A DNA stretch of 64,000 nt from Dipteris shenzhenensis. Lineage: Eukaryota > Polypodiophyta > Polypodiopsida > Gleicheniales. A model generated the notes under the pieces. It saw only the letters and a list, made by a program, of their open reading frames with translations, did not search any database and was not told where the DNA came from. This document shows, one piece after another, positions 34,883 through 46,393 of this stretch. Location: the NCBI GenBank assembly GCA_047967505.1, contig CM106541.1; one strand, given 5' to 3'. The position numbers and the translations under genes are program-made. Each line of letters starts with the position of its first letter. Position 1 is the stretch's first letter.

Positions 34883-35645
34883 ATGGCCAGGCCCAAGATC
34901 AAGGCACCACGGAGACTGGCACAGCCAGCAGACCCACCTCCAGACTCAGAGACAAAGAGTGATAGCCCCCCCCTCCCCCCGATGATCCCCGTTGAAGGCA
35001 GAAACTGCCAATCCGGAACCCAGGCAAGGAGCAAGAGGAACAGAGGAAGGCACAAGAGGAGGGACAGAGGAAGGCACAAGAAGATCCTCTAATAGAGATG
35101 GATGATTCAAAGAGCACAAAGGAGGAGCATGTAGAAGAGGAACAACGAAGGACAGAGCAGAGGACCAACGCAAGGACAAACAATCAGGGTCCATGCCAAC
35201 GGGGGAGAGGTGCCTGAGCTCCAAGTGCAGGTTAAGAGGCCCTCAACATCCAGGAAGAGGCCCTCCACATCAAGGGAAAAGAGGCCCTCCTCCAGTGAGG
35301 CAGTACAGATTCAAGCCAGGGACAATGGCACTTTGGGAGATCAGAAAGTTTCATAAGTCCATTGATTTGCTCATCCCGATGGCCAGCTTTGTAAGGGTGG
35401 TATGCGAAGTCATGTAGGACCTCAACCTTAGCCCAACGTCTCGGTTTTATAGGCACAGAGTTGTGGAGGCTCCTTGAAATATTTCTAGAGATGCCTTGCT
35501 TGCCCTACAGCATGCAACTGAGGCCTACCTAGTAGACCTCATGGATGGCACCCAGCTGGCTACCATTTATAGGAAAAGGGTCACGCTGACCGCCCAGACA
35601 TGCAATTTATTGTATGTCTTAGGAAGCCCAAGGGCACTTAGGAAT
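34883..35645 (+). pseudogene. CENH3: centromeric histone H3 (CENH3)-like pseudogene
   Basis: ATG at 34883 opens MARPKIKAPRRLAQPADPPP, a histone-tail-like start. A C-homopolymer at 34969-34980 probably caused a frameshift. In the frame of 35193 the histone fold follows without introns: RQYRFKPGTMALWEIRKFHK (alpha N, ~35298), LLIPMASFVRVVCEVM (alpha 1), then TAG at 35415-35417, DLNLSPTSRFYRHRVVEAP, TGA at 35475-35477, DALLALQHATEAYLVDLMDG (alpha 2) and ATIYRKRVTLTAQ (loop 2/alpha 3). LIP-A-F in place of the canonical LIRKLPF, and a longer loop 1, point to the centromeric variant rather than ordinary H3. The C-terminus runs on without a natural stop. Plant CENH3 genes normally have introns in the fold, so a retrocopy is likely. 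A possible AATAAAA lies near 35742 and an A10 run near 35846. Confidence 0.7.
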
Positions 35646-35884
35646 TTTGTATGCTCCACCTTGTACTCTACCGTCGGGCATCTATCTTGTACTCTGCCTA
35701 TGGGCATCTACCTCTTGTACTCTGTCTATAGGCATCAATATAATAAAACGTCTTTTTCAGAATTGTCTTTGTATGTGCAATCTCAAATCTGCAAAAATTT
35801 CTATTGGAGTCACTTTTCTTCAGAGCCTCTAAAGCATGAATTGGAAAAAAAAAATTAAATAGGGGCTCCAAGAGCCCTTGTTCA

Positions 35885-36400
35885 TTGCTGACTTGCATGC
35901 TAAACATCCAGCATAAGATTTCAAGCCTTGGTAATCGAAGTGAGGATAATAATACGGAGCAGGAAGTGCAGACCTACCCACGGCCTCTACCAACTTTGGG
36001 TGGTGATCATGAAGACGAAATGTCGAAAGCGAACCATAGGAAGAGATTACATGAGAAGCTTCATCTAGTAATGGGAGCCTCCTATCATCTCGTAGTATAT
36101 CAGAACAGATTATAGAGGTAGCCAGGGTATTGAATGTAGGTAAAGAGAACCAATTCAAATTTTTCAAAGATGCTATAAGGCCCTCACACAGTAGCTTGGA
36201 GTTGGGAGAGGGTGGTGTTGTAGAAAAGTCTAGAATTTTGATTCTCTCATGGAATGTTAGGGGGCTCTATGAGATAAGAATAAGCAAAAAAGCTGTCCAA
36301 TGAATATTCAAAAGCATGGACCGAACATAGTGCCCCTTCAGGAGTCAAGTGTGGTTGTGAAGAGAACGTTTGGTTTGTATGTCACCAATTGGGGTGTACA
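35885..36400 (+). mobile_element. LINE fragment, start of endonuclease/RT protein
   Basis: At 36231-36266 the sequence reads RILILSWNVRGL, the N-terminal motif of the APE-type endonuclease of plant LINEs. After a one-base shift the next frame gives KHGPNIVPLQES (36312-36347), which aligns with the usual K-x-PDI-x-x-LQET motif whose Glu binds metal. Upstream (35885-36115) is a charged frame that may be the end of ORF1 or a linker. The fragment ends in the microsatellite at 36400. It starts right after the A-rich end of the CENH3-like copy. Confidence 0.65.
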
Positions 36401-36401
36401 T

Positions 36402-36445
36402 ATACATATACATATGCATATATGCATACATACGTACATACACAT

Positions 36446-36497
<52 letters not shown>
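36402..36497. repeat. (CATA)n(CA)n microsatellite
   Basis: ACATA and CATA tetranucleotide runs lead into a (CA)n run. Confidence 0.95.
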
Positions 36498-36500
<3 letters not shown>

Positions 36501-36960
36501 GTATTCGTTAACAAGTCAATCTTGAGGGCATCATTCTTTTTGGGTATTGTTTTGCCCTTCTTTCCAACCACATGCCATTGTTCATTTTGTTGAGGTGACT
36601 CCTATTCTTCCAACGTCCCCATTTAATATAAGCTAGCACTTTATTTTTATTTTTTAAAAATATAATGGTACATTAAGTTTGTGTGGCTTTGCCATAGGTT
36701 TAGGCATTAATACATAGAGAATTGGGTCCGAAACCAACCACAATGCTCAATTATCCTTAATATATACTTAACATTAACATAATCTCCCAAAAAAAAAACA
36801 ATTCATCTTCCCCATGGCCCAACGTAGCTAGGTGGGTAAAAAATATCAGCATTCACAACTTACAACTATACATTAATGTGTTGCCCATATAAGAACAATG
36901 TTCACGGAAAAATGAGGTTTAATCTCTCATGACTTGTAAACTTTGTGACAATGTTTGTCC
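36498..36960. other. non-coding, no feature recognised
   Basis: AT-rich sequence with a short A8 run near 36787 and no coding signal. Confidence 0.5.
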
Positions 36961-36966
36961 ACAAGG

Positions 36967-38860
36967 TCACAAACCACCGAAATTTGTGGTTAAGTTATAC
37001 TTTGTAGGATAACCTGCAAATTCATCTAAATAGACACCAAATAGGCTAAAGGTTTTTAAATTTTTGGGCAGCGTTTTTAGTGTTAGCACTATGACGCCAT
37101 TCTTAGAGGGCTTCCCTGTGCTGCTCCCACTGCTGGAAATGTTGGCAGCCGTGTGCCCATCGAGAATTTGTAAAATTGCACCACCATGAAGTCCAAAGTC
37201 TAATTTAATGAGGCTCAAGAGAGGTTATGTAGGCTGTCACAACCAATCCCATGGTTCTCAGGTTGTTTGGGCCAATGAGAATGCTTGGGCATTGCAATAC
37301 TGAGCTAGATTCCTGAGATTTCAGGATGCTGGCCTGGAGTTGCAATGCTTGTCGAGCATGCTCTCACTCTCCATAGGGCGATGAGACTTGCATGCTAGTG
37401 GGGCTATCCCAAGCCCCACTAGCATAAGGGGGGAAGCCCTCTTAGAGTACGTTCCCCGAGACGCCATGCTAGCATAAATGCCAGAAAAGTTGAACACCTT
37501 GCCTATTTGCACGAACTGCTACGTTCTCTGCCAGGCCAAAACTTGGCACTGCACCGCCGACATTACGGGGGCTTGAAGAATGAGATCTGCTGCTCACTCG
37601 ATGTGCCTTAGATTGTTGCTGAGGATTTCCTGGTATGCCAATGCCTTTGGACGTTCCCACCCAATGCCCACGCCCATTCAATGTGTAGCATTTCCGCTCA
37701 CATAGCGATGAGCGGGAACGTTCTCTTACATCCTAAAGGCCCACTACGTTGATCGGAATTCATTGTGTGGTCCTACATCAACAACTGAATCACAACAGCG
37801 ATCCAACCTGTTCATTCGTCAAAAACGCGTTGTGGACATGAGGAGTTGAAACTAGCAAAAGCTGCGAATCGGTCGCGGTTGGCATTCAGTTGGCGCTTTC
37901 GGTGATCTGACTCAGGGATTCGTCAACAGTGGTCACTAGTGGATGTTTCCACTTTCCACGATTTCAACTTCCACCTGGGTCCTGAATCTTGACTCTCGAG
38001 AAGCGTGTGGTAGAACTTTTCCTACTACGAGTTACACCAGCGTCGAACAACTTGGGCTTGAGCCTTGGACTGGAGCCGAGGCCCGGAAGGTGCATTGGGT
38101 GGTGGGATCCCTCGACCATGATCTCGTGAATGTCCTGAAGAAAACTTTTAGAAGAGACCTGATTCCTGCTGCGTTTCGAAAGTCGACGTTCGAGTAATTG
38201 CCTGCCGCGGAGTGGTCCGACACTCGAGTGGATTTGCACTCATCCAGGCTCGACCCAAGATTCGTGACCCCGAATCAGCCCGATGAAAAGAAACTCCACT
38301 CCGCACGGTGACTCCACCACCAATTTGCAAAGAGAAACCGGGCCTAGCGTGGTCGAGGGCGACTTCACATAAAAGAAGTAGAGCGACCAGCCAACAGGTG
38401 GCAAGGCAGACTTTACGATTCCAGGACTATATGTCAATGCAGTGACGCATATGACATCTTCCTGCGCATTTATTCTGATGCCCTATTGAATGCGAGAAAC
38501 TGCACCTTCTTGGGCGCAATCTCCGGCTTCAACGCCCTGTCAGGAAGCACATTTGGGGGCGATGATTTTGCAACGGCGCCAACCTCAAGCATCAGGATTC
38601 AGCTGCCAGCGTCAGTGATAGACTTCAAAGTTCCAAGTTCAAAGTTCACAGGAGTCCACACGTGACTTCAAAGTTCGAAAGCATGATCGGGCCAGGGGAT
38701 GTGCTCGGCGCAGTGCGCATTGATTTGATTACAAGGCTCCAAAAAAATATTCCACCTTTCATTGAAGATCCCCACATACGTCCCGGTCCAACACAAAATC
38801 TACATCTCCAACCCTTCATAATTGTATTACTCATATTCTCCTCTCAAGTTTGAAGTAGGT
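36967..38860. other. GC-richer region with unassigned coding-like frames
   Basis: Base composition rises compared with both sides. There is almost no simple repeat. Coding-like frames exist without clear starts: minus strand 37218-36967 (DFGLHGGAILQILDGHTAAN); minus strand 37681-37469 (NVGGAVPSFGLAENVAVR); plus strand 37943-38197 (VVGSLDHDLVNVLKKTF); and plus strand about 38443-38664 (DAYDIFLRIYSDALLNARNC, then GAISGFNALSGSTFGGDDF). I recognise none. It may be a decayed gene with introns or a transferred fragment. Confidence 0.3.
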
Positions 38861-39969
38861 GCTCGGAAGTTGAAATTCAACTTCAAATTCTCTTTTAAGT
38901 AGATGCTGGGAATTTGAAATTCGACGTCAATTTCAACTTTCGCGTTATATTATTACGTAATGATTTGAATTTCTAGTAGAAGAGTATAGCATTGAACCAC
39001 CACAAATGTCATTGTTTTTGGAAGGGAAAAACAAAGATTAATTTCGTTTGTTTATGAGGGAAAAACAAAGATTGATTTCATTTGTTTATGTTCACTTTCA
39101 TTACTTAAATTTGGACCAAGAGAAAGGATTAAGCCAAACTTTAAGGATTCATCTACATCTCCATGAGATGAAATACAAGTTCATTAACACCTAGTTTCTT
39201 GAACAAAGAGTGTTTCGATTATGAGTAGTAAAATTATTACTCTCTTTCCCAAGTATTTCGATTATGAGTGTTTTGATTATCAGTAGTAAAATTATTACTC
39301 TCTTTCCCAAGTATATGAATGTTGTCAAGGCTATAGGACAAGTTCATAAATTTATTTCTTATGACTGCAATGACATGAAAGTTAGAGTTGCTTCATGAGC
39401 TTGTCATCATTTTGCTCATCACTTTCAATGTCGTATTATAAGTTAGTTTCTTGTGGAGAGATTTTAGACCACGTGCCTAGCTCTTCCAACTAAGAAACAT
39501 AAAAGGGAAAATTGTCAGCAATTATGTGTTGCTTGCATGTTGCAGATTCAATAATAACCAGAAGCCCTAGTAGGTCGACGATAGGATCCATTTGCATGTA
39601 AACGTGTAGAGTATTCTTAGGGTTAGCAACATCATTCTCTATGTAGTAGAGTTACTTGAGTAATGCATTTGTGGGGGATTGTGGCATTTTCCCATGTCCT
39701 TACAAAAGCATTTCTACTTGTGGTTGTAACCAAATGAAGATCAAAGAATATAGTAGCCATACTTGCATGTGGTTTGTTAGCAAATGCTAGAAAAAGATCA
39801 AGACTATCCTTGTAGACATAATGATGGTTTTTAATTAATAGTAGCTCATGATCTCACATTTCTATTCCCATCTTAACATTTCTTCAAAGGTCTAAATTAC
39901 ATCTATTCGCATATCACTCCTATTCTATTTATTAATTAACCAAACTCTCGCCCCCCTTTCCGCAATTAA
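38861..39969. other. AT-rich, no gene recognised
   Basis: A small direct repeat (AGGGAAAAACAAAGATT near 39024 and 39058) and another (TATTTCGATTATGAGT / ATTATTACTCTCTTTCCC near 39215-39305) are seen. Nothing else. Confidence 0.5.
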
Positions 39970-40260
39970 CCTATGAGCCTTAATCTCCCTAATCGACAGC
40001 TCCTTCTACCTTCGCCTACTTCTTTCGCTCCCTCCGCTCCTCCCTTTGCCTTCTTCTCCCGCCTCCCTTCCACCTTCTTCCGCCTCTCTCTCCTTCTTTC
40101 GCCATACCCTCTCCCTTCTCTTGCCTTCGCCTCTTGTCCCTCCTCCCCTAGCTTCCTCTCCCGCCTCTCCTTCTTCCTCTCCACCCTACCCTCTCCCTCT
40201 CCCTCCACGACCTCCACTCAGCCCTCCCCTCCTGTTCCTCCTTCACTGCTAATCATTATA
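39970..40260. repeat. pyrimidine-rich tract
   Basis: Mostly C/T on the plus strand (CCTCCC, TTCTTCCGCCTC words). Frames in both directions are low complexity (Ser/Pro/Leu or Glu/Gly/Arg), so I do not call a gene although one runs 159 codons. It resembles in style, but not clearly in sequence, the tracts at 47.5 and 53.3 kb. Confidence 0.7.
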
Positions 40261-41095
40261 GTAGTTGGGAGGCTTTCACAACTCCCCTTCTCCTTTACCC
40301 TTCTCCCTTCAGCCTGGCCTGCTCTTATAGTAGCCAGCAGAACCTTCTGGAGAGCAAAATCTTCTCCAAGAAACTCCCCACTTTGGACTCTGAAACCTTC
40401 CTATCTTCTACGAACGTTAATCGACCCTCGAACCTTAGCTTACTGGCCCTGATCAAGCATCGCCCCCGCTCACAAATTAATTAATTGGCTCATGTCCTCA
40501 TCGGGGCCCTATTCCCATCTTCTTACTATATATTAAGGAGGGATCTACCATACCTGCCAGGTGGAGAGCATTTGGAGGTTGGGAAAGACATGGAGGGAGG
40601 TTCGGTGAGGCAAGGAGGGAGGTTCAGTGAGGTTCGAAAAGAGGAGATGGTTCGGAGGGAGTTGAAGAAGTGGAGACTGCCACGCATCACATTGGAGGTA
40701 TGTGCAAAGACTATTGGTGATGTGGCACACGAGAATGACAGTGGTGGGCAGAGACAAGGTGGACTCTGGAGGTGTGCTGGTAGCTGGAGGAGCTGTGCAG
40801 ACTTTGATGATATGGCAAAGCGAAGGGAGACCAGAGTCTAGAGTGGTGGCGGGGTGGTGATGTGGCCTATCCGTGGATAGATTGTTGTCCTGCGGCCAGC
40901 AATGCCACATGGCACGAGACTCGGGATGCAATAACCACATGGAAGCCATCGTCGGTAAAGGGGGTCAGAGGACTGATACATTAGCTGGCTGCACATAGCT
41001 GGCTGCACAGTGCCACATTGACCTGCGACATGATGCAGACGAGCAGACGATTCTCGTCGACCATGAGAGGAGAGGGCGGGAGGGGAGGGGGCGAA
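40261..41095. other. no gene recognised
   Basis: More balanced base composition. Frames at 40485-40841 (+) and 40949-40545 (-) overlap each other and have no motif. Confidence 0.4.
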
Positions 41096-41209
41096 AGAGA
41101 GAGAGACTCTTATTTAATATATTATATCATATAAAATATATTATATTTTATATTTTATATAAATATAAATAAATAAATAAATTATATATATATATATATA
41201 TAGATACAT

Positions 41210-41241
<32 letters not shown>

Positions 41242-41368
41242 GAGAGATAATAGATATATTTAGAAAATAAAACATTATATATATATGTATGTTTATTATT
41301 TATTATATTATATAAATAAATGAATATATATATATATATATATATTGTAATATTGTTTATAAATATAT

Positions 41369-41406
<38 letters not shown>

Positions 41407-41780
41407 ATGGAGGGGAGAAATATCTATAATAAATATAAGATTATGCATATATGTGTTTATTATTTATTACATATAAATAAATAAATATATATATATAAAT
41501 TGTAATATTGTTTATAAATATATATTGAGAGAGAGAGAGAGAGAAACATAATATATTACACATTAAAGTGTACCATATGATATAAAATATATAATACTCT
41601 ATATATATGCATGCATGTGTGTGTGTGTGTGTTTTCACTTTAAAAAAGTGTGTGTGTTCATTAAAAAAAGTGTTTATATATATATATATATAGGGAAGGA
41701 AATTTAGTGGAGAGATGAGCGTGCGTACGTGCACACACACACACTCTTTTTTTGGTGACACACACATATATAAACTGCTA
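41096..41780. repeat. AT/GA/GT/CA microsatellite cluster
   Basis: Runs of (TA)n, (AAAT)n, (GATA)n, (GA)n, (GT)n and (CA)n. A ~170-bp unit containing ATTGTAATATTGTTTATAAATATATATTGAGAGA occurs twice (about 41340-41405 and 41495-41545). Confidence 0.9.
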
Positions 41781-42265
41781 TTGATGCATTTGTTGATTGT
41801 CATTAGAATGGTATGCTAGTATGCTAGAAGGTGTTTCTCTAGAGAGAGTGTTGTCTCTTTCCCATGGCTTCCGTTTAGGATGAGCGAGGTATTCTCAGTA
41901 TGCAGGGTTCCGAGGCTTTTTGTCACCTACAGATATATCGGGGTTGTCGTTTGTAACACACTATTCAAAATTTTTGGACTTTCTCTCCTGGTTTGGACTT
42001 TTTTTTGGAGCATATCTTCTCCACTCAACTTCACTTAGTGAGCTCAAAAATTGGGTCTTTAGAACACTAAATGTGTCACTTATATACAAATATGGCCTTA
42101 CTAAGCTAAAAAGTCAAGTGGTGACCTCTAATTTAAAAAAAAATGGCTCAGTGAAGCTATAATTCCCAAACTCGTGCATGGTGCCCCCATCCAATAACTA
42201 TAATAATAATAATAGTAGTCTCCTAACTCTAGTTCAATTTTAACACTATGAAGTGAAAATATGAC
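41781..42265. other. no gene recognised
   Basis: The 80-codon frame at 41920-42162 has no motif. This may be 3' flank of the minus-strand transposon that follows. Confidence 0.4.
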
Positions 42266-42269
42266 ACCA

Positions 42270-42460
42270 TATGAAAAGAGTTTGTTGAATTCAACATATA
42301 AGTGGTGTATAGATACACCATTTATTTGAAAAAAAAGAGTTTGTTGAATTCAATATATAAGTGGTGTATAGATACACCCTTTTTTTGAAAAACAAACCAT
42401 ACAATAAATTATCTTATTGGTGGTGTATAGATACACCCTTTGTATGGAAAAAAGCATACA
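42270..42460 (+). repeat. three tandem ~60-bp units
   Basis: GTGGTGTATAGATACACC followed by a short A/T-rich stretch occurs three times (about 42302, 42362, 42420). The first two units also carry GAGTTTGTTGAATTCAA(C/T)ATATAA. GGTGTATAGATACACC is itself an inverted repeat (GGTGTAT-AG-ATACACC). It lies just past the 3' end of the DUF7869-like gene and could mark its terminal region. Confidence 0.85.
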
Positions 42461-42626
42461 AAACATTATCTTATGCATCTGAATCTCGTTCAGAGTCATC
42501 AGATTCATGTAATGTATTTGCGCTTGATGGGTCAAGCCTTGCCAAATGATGTTTAATATGGACACGACTTGGATCAGGGATTGTGATACATTTTTCAACA
42601 TTGTATCCATGCTTCCTTTTAAAACT

Positions 42627-45600
42627 TCATGTCCTCGATTTCCAGCAATGAATAATGCTATTGACTTCCACCTCTGTTAATCCCTCATTATTTGGAAGCC
42701 ATTCACGTTTCTTTTGCAAGCATCCCTCATAGAGTTGTTTTATTGTATATCTTCTCGGAAGATTTTTCAATGGCTTTGGTTCATACCATAAAGCTGTAAA
42801 TGTTATAGGAGTTCCCTTGTCATCCCTTTCTATCTTAGCAACCTTTGCAACCCGAATTGGGCCACCTTGGTCATCCAACTCTGAACCTAGATCAGATGCC
42901 CAAACTGCAACAAATAGACCCTCTTCAATCTCATTAGATGGTATAAACTCTGGTAAGGGTTTGTCTCCCTTCCTACCACAATATTTTTGAGGTAAAAGGC
43001 ATTCCTCTGCTTCCTCCATATCTACTAACACATTTATATCCAAAGGAAAACTTGGTGACCTAGCTTGTTCCGGCCAAAAGGATTCACAGTATTCAATGCT
43101 CATTAAGTTTTCTTGTCTTTCTAAAGATTGGATAAGTGCTTCGGTTGATTTAATTGTCTCCAAATTCTTAGTTGATTGCTCAAGATATTTCTACATCATA
43201 CTTTGAAGATGTTTAATGAAGGCTTTCAAGCCTTTCATTTCATCTATGTCAAGTGATTTGTTTTTTGCAAGAACAAATCTAGTTTCCTCCAATGGAATTA
43301 TTCGTTGTAATAAAGCATATGACTCACTCCATAAATGATCTCCATCTACTGAGTAGTGCTTCCATTGCATCATTGGAATATTGTTATGCATGTGAAACTG
43401 AAAGTAGTGTGGATTTTTGTGTCCTATTAGGGCATCATCTCCTGTTTGTAAATGTGGCTCTATGAATGCTCTCCAATCTACCATCCTCTCTAAGATAGCC
43501 ACTTCTGATTCTTCCTTGCGAGAACCTCCAATTTTTTTCCCAAGTTGAAATAGCATATCCTCCATTGTCAAAACATCCATTGCCTTCAACTCACCAGAGA
43601 TAACACTGAAGATTTGATCTATGTCTTCATGTGTATGGCTGACAAGAAGAAAGCCAACTTCCACTTCTTCAAATATTTTCAAGCCAACTAGCATAGAGCA
43701 TAAAGCAAATATATATTTATTCTTATTCTCTCTCCAACAATTATCAGCTTGTATTCGCAAAATGTGTTAGGTAAACATTCGTGAGCATCTCTGGCCTTTC
43801 TTATTGCTTTCATGATTGATGTAACAACTTGGTTACTATCATGGTCATGCAAACTATCAATCCATACATCACAAAAGATTCGGTATCCATGTACTAATAC
43901 TCCACACAAGTGTGTTTTTAGTCCACATTTGCCCTCTAATGCTGATGGGATACGTCTATATCGTGGCAAAGTGGTTGTATTCTAGTCCATGCTATCAATG
44001 GTGATGCACATGGACTTATCGACATGTGAAATAGCTTCCTCTCTCCAAGAAGCATACAACTTTCGAGCATCCTGCACATGACGTAAATGGATTGATCACC
44101 ATTTAATATATCTTCCTCGCTGCTGCTCACATTTACTATGTTCAATGGCATTTTTTAATTCATCACATGTCTTACATTTTGACATCCTTTGCTTTGATGG
44201 TGTCTTGACATGGCAAAAATCTCTATGCCAAATTTTGTACAAGGTTGATCGTGAAATCATGCTCTCGTCTCTGTCTTGTAAAGTTTTATTGACAGTTTCT
44301 AGGATGACCTTCTTTGTCATTTCGAAAGGAAGATGTTGTTGGCATTCGACATGTCCATCTAGCATTATTTGTTGAAGATGAGGCTGCAGTAATGCATGGT
44401 CTTCGAGAACTTGCTTTAATGTTGCGGTTGCATTTATAGTGCTTCCATGGCATTTAAGCTTGTAGGTATTTCCATGAATTGTATGAACCACTTTTTCTTT
44501 CACCTCTGCCCAAATGGTCTGATATGTGCCATGTGATAGTCCAGTTAACCATTGATATCCTCGATTGCAAATGGGTCTCCCATTAACCATGGGTTTCAAT
44601 CTAGGTTTACAGTGTCTTGTGCTCAAATCTTGATTAGTGCCTTGATGAAGAAAGCATGAAAACTCTTGAAGAAGATAGTTATGTCTATTAGGAGCTGTCT
44701 TACTCCAAATACCAAGGCGTATGGCTGCACAATCATCTTTCCCAACTTTTCTAATGCAAAGTCTCTTGCAACAAACTCGCATAAGCATCCTTTCCATATT
44801 CTCCTCGGATAGCATTACATGTCTCTTTGGTTCTGGAATTGATGCCATGATTCTTCGCCTCTTCACACTCACATACTTTCTTTTTGTAAATAGTGTCTTG
44901 TGTTTTCTAGTTGTAAGACCATCAAACCTCGAATCCATTTCCCTTGAATCTTCATCTTTATAATCAAATGCTATGTGGGCTTGAGAATTATTTGATACCT
45001 TATAATATCTTGGAAATGGCAATCTGGTAGACATGTTCATTGATGTCAATTTGTTGCCAATGCCTCTTGAATTTTGTGGTTGAACTGTTTCTCCTTCGTA
45101 ACTCAAGATTCTCCCATCTATATTCTCTGGCATGCTAGCAACAATATTATGAACAACATGACAAGTCACAAATTCTCTGCCCCTTTTGCTTTGTGTTTGA
45201 GTGGTAACATCATGATCATTGTCACTAATATCATTAATTCCTATTATTGCATCACTTATCCCATCGATCTTTGCGTGTATTTTTCTTTGTGGTCACATCT
45301 TATTATTCTCAACACAAGACAAGTCTTCTATATCAGTAAGCATGTTTGAGTCACTTATAACACAAGATAAATCTTCTATACCAATGAGCCTGTTCAAGTC
45401 ACTTGCAACACAGGACAAGTCTTCTATACCAGTGAGCCTGTTCGAGTCACTTGCAACACATGACAAGTCTTCTATACCAATGAGCCTATTCGAGTCACTT
45501 GCAACACAAGACAAGTCTTCTATACCAGTGAGTATATTTGAGTCACTTGTAACACAAGAAACCTTTTCTACATCAACATCTGTTACTATAATGTCCTCAA

Positions 45601-45667
45601 TATCTGTGAGCATGCCACTATGATACTCTTGATTACTACTATAGCTTCTTATCAATTTGGATCCCAT
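42627..45667 (-). pseudogene. DUF7869-like transposon protein, copy 1 (RNase-H-like fold motifs)
   Basis: Starts MGSKLIRSYSSNQ at 45667. In order: 18-residue repeats (45575-45310); a basic region; CKRLCIRKVG and RPICNRGYQWLTGLSHGTY (about 44780-44540); HGNTYKLKCHGS, HALLQPHLQQ and the helical TKKVILETVNKTLQDRD...LYKIWHRDFCHVKTPS; CKTCDELKNA (CxxC); CITIDSMD then TAG at 43982-43984; RIQADNCWRENKNKYIFA and FLLVSHTHEDIDQIFS. The D in ITID, the D/E in ADNC..EN and HEDID look like an RNase-H/DDE-type metal site; this catalytic reading is inference. After that comes a beta-rich C-terminus (EEGLFVAVWASDLG, FTALWYEPKPLKN). Defects: TGA at 45293 and 44096, TAG at 43982 and 43191, and one frameshift near 43770. 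Otherwise frames join cleanly over about 1000 codons, so decay is recent. Family name from memory. Confidence 0.7.
45310..45575 (-). repeat. 54-bp coding tandem repeat inside copy 1
   Basis: Five to six units of 54 bases, each encoding a variant of SCVASDSNRLIGIEDL on the minus strand. The length is a multiple of three, so the frame is kept. Nucleotide identity among units is high (GACAAGTCTTCTATACCA recurs), which indicates recent expansion. Confidence 0.92.
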
Positions 45668-45786
45668 TTGTGTTATAGTCCTTTTCTTCTGATAATATTA
45701 TGTTGTGTCTTCCATGACATGAAGGAAACAGTCTTGGGAAAACTTGATTTCAAGAAAGCTAACCCCCATTTACAAGTACTATGAAC

Positions 45787-46299
45787 TTATAGTTGAGACG
45801 TAGTATTATGGACATCTAAATGTGAAGTACTATCCATTGCATTTTGAATGACACCTGCACTAGTCAACTTAATTATCTCCACTATACAGAAAAAACTCTG
45901 AGCATAGCCCTTAAAGTTACCAATTGCTAAAACTTCTCCAGAGCAAGATAACATCTCTACTTTTTCCCCCTCAAAATAAGTTTTCTTGATATCTTGAAAG
46001 TATGTCTTTGGAACAATTTCGTCTTGGTCCCAGAGTGTTCTATGTGCTTGCATATCAAATATGTCACATTGTAAGATATCTCCCAATGTTTCAAAGTCTC
46101 CATGTGGATATTATAAATGTACTTCAGGATTTATAACGTTGGTGACTATCACTACACATCTTCTCTCACCACAATGTTGGAAATGACACACATTCATAAG
46201 ATCAAGACTATGAATTCGTCCAAAAGCCACCACTTCATTCTTCTTATATAACACCACATCCATACCCTCTATTAGGGTGAATACCTGTTTTATGTACAA
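45787..46299 (-). pseudogene. upstream reading frame of copy 1, two repeated beta-type domains
   Basis: A single minus-strand frame interrupted by a stop at 46111. The first half has EGMDVVLYKKNEVVAFGRIH and CVVIVTNVINPEVHL. The second has LGDILQCDIFDMQAHRTLW and EGEKVEMLSCSGEVLAIGNF. The two halves share EG-x-V-x-(L/M)-x5-EV-(V/L)-A-x-G, so they look like repeats of one small domain. It recalls the domain annotated DUF8039 in plant En/Spm-type transposon proteins (weak resemblance). TACATAAAACAG before the frame could be a splice acceptor. It is probably part of the same transposon as copy 1. Confidence 0.4.
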
Positions 46300-46393
46300 A
46301 AATAGATTAGCAACTCAAAATGAACATAATAAATCATCATTGAGCTTATTACTACTTAATAACTTCTATATCAAAACTAGCAAAGAAGGCATT
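46300..46393. other. spacer
   Basis: AT-rich, nothing recognised. Confidence 0.5.

Noticed and set aside
35698-36167. Minus-strand frames opposite the CENH3-like and LINE sequences
   Set aside because: Shadows of plus-strand coding sequence.
39973-40452. 159-codon plus-strand frame
   Set aside because: Ser/Pro/Leu low complexity from CT-rich DNA, with an equally open Glu/Gly/Arg frame opposite. No domain.
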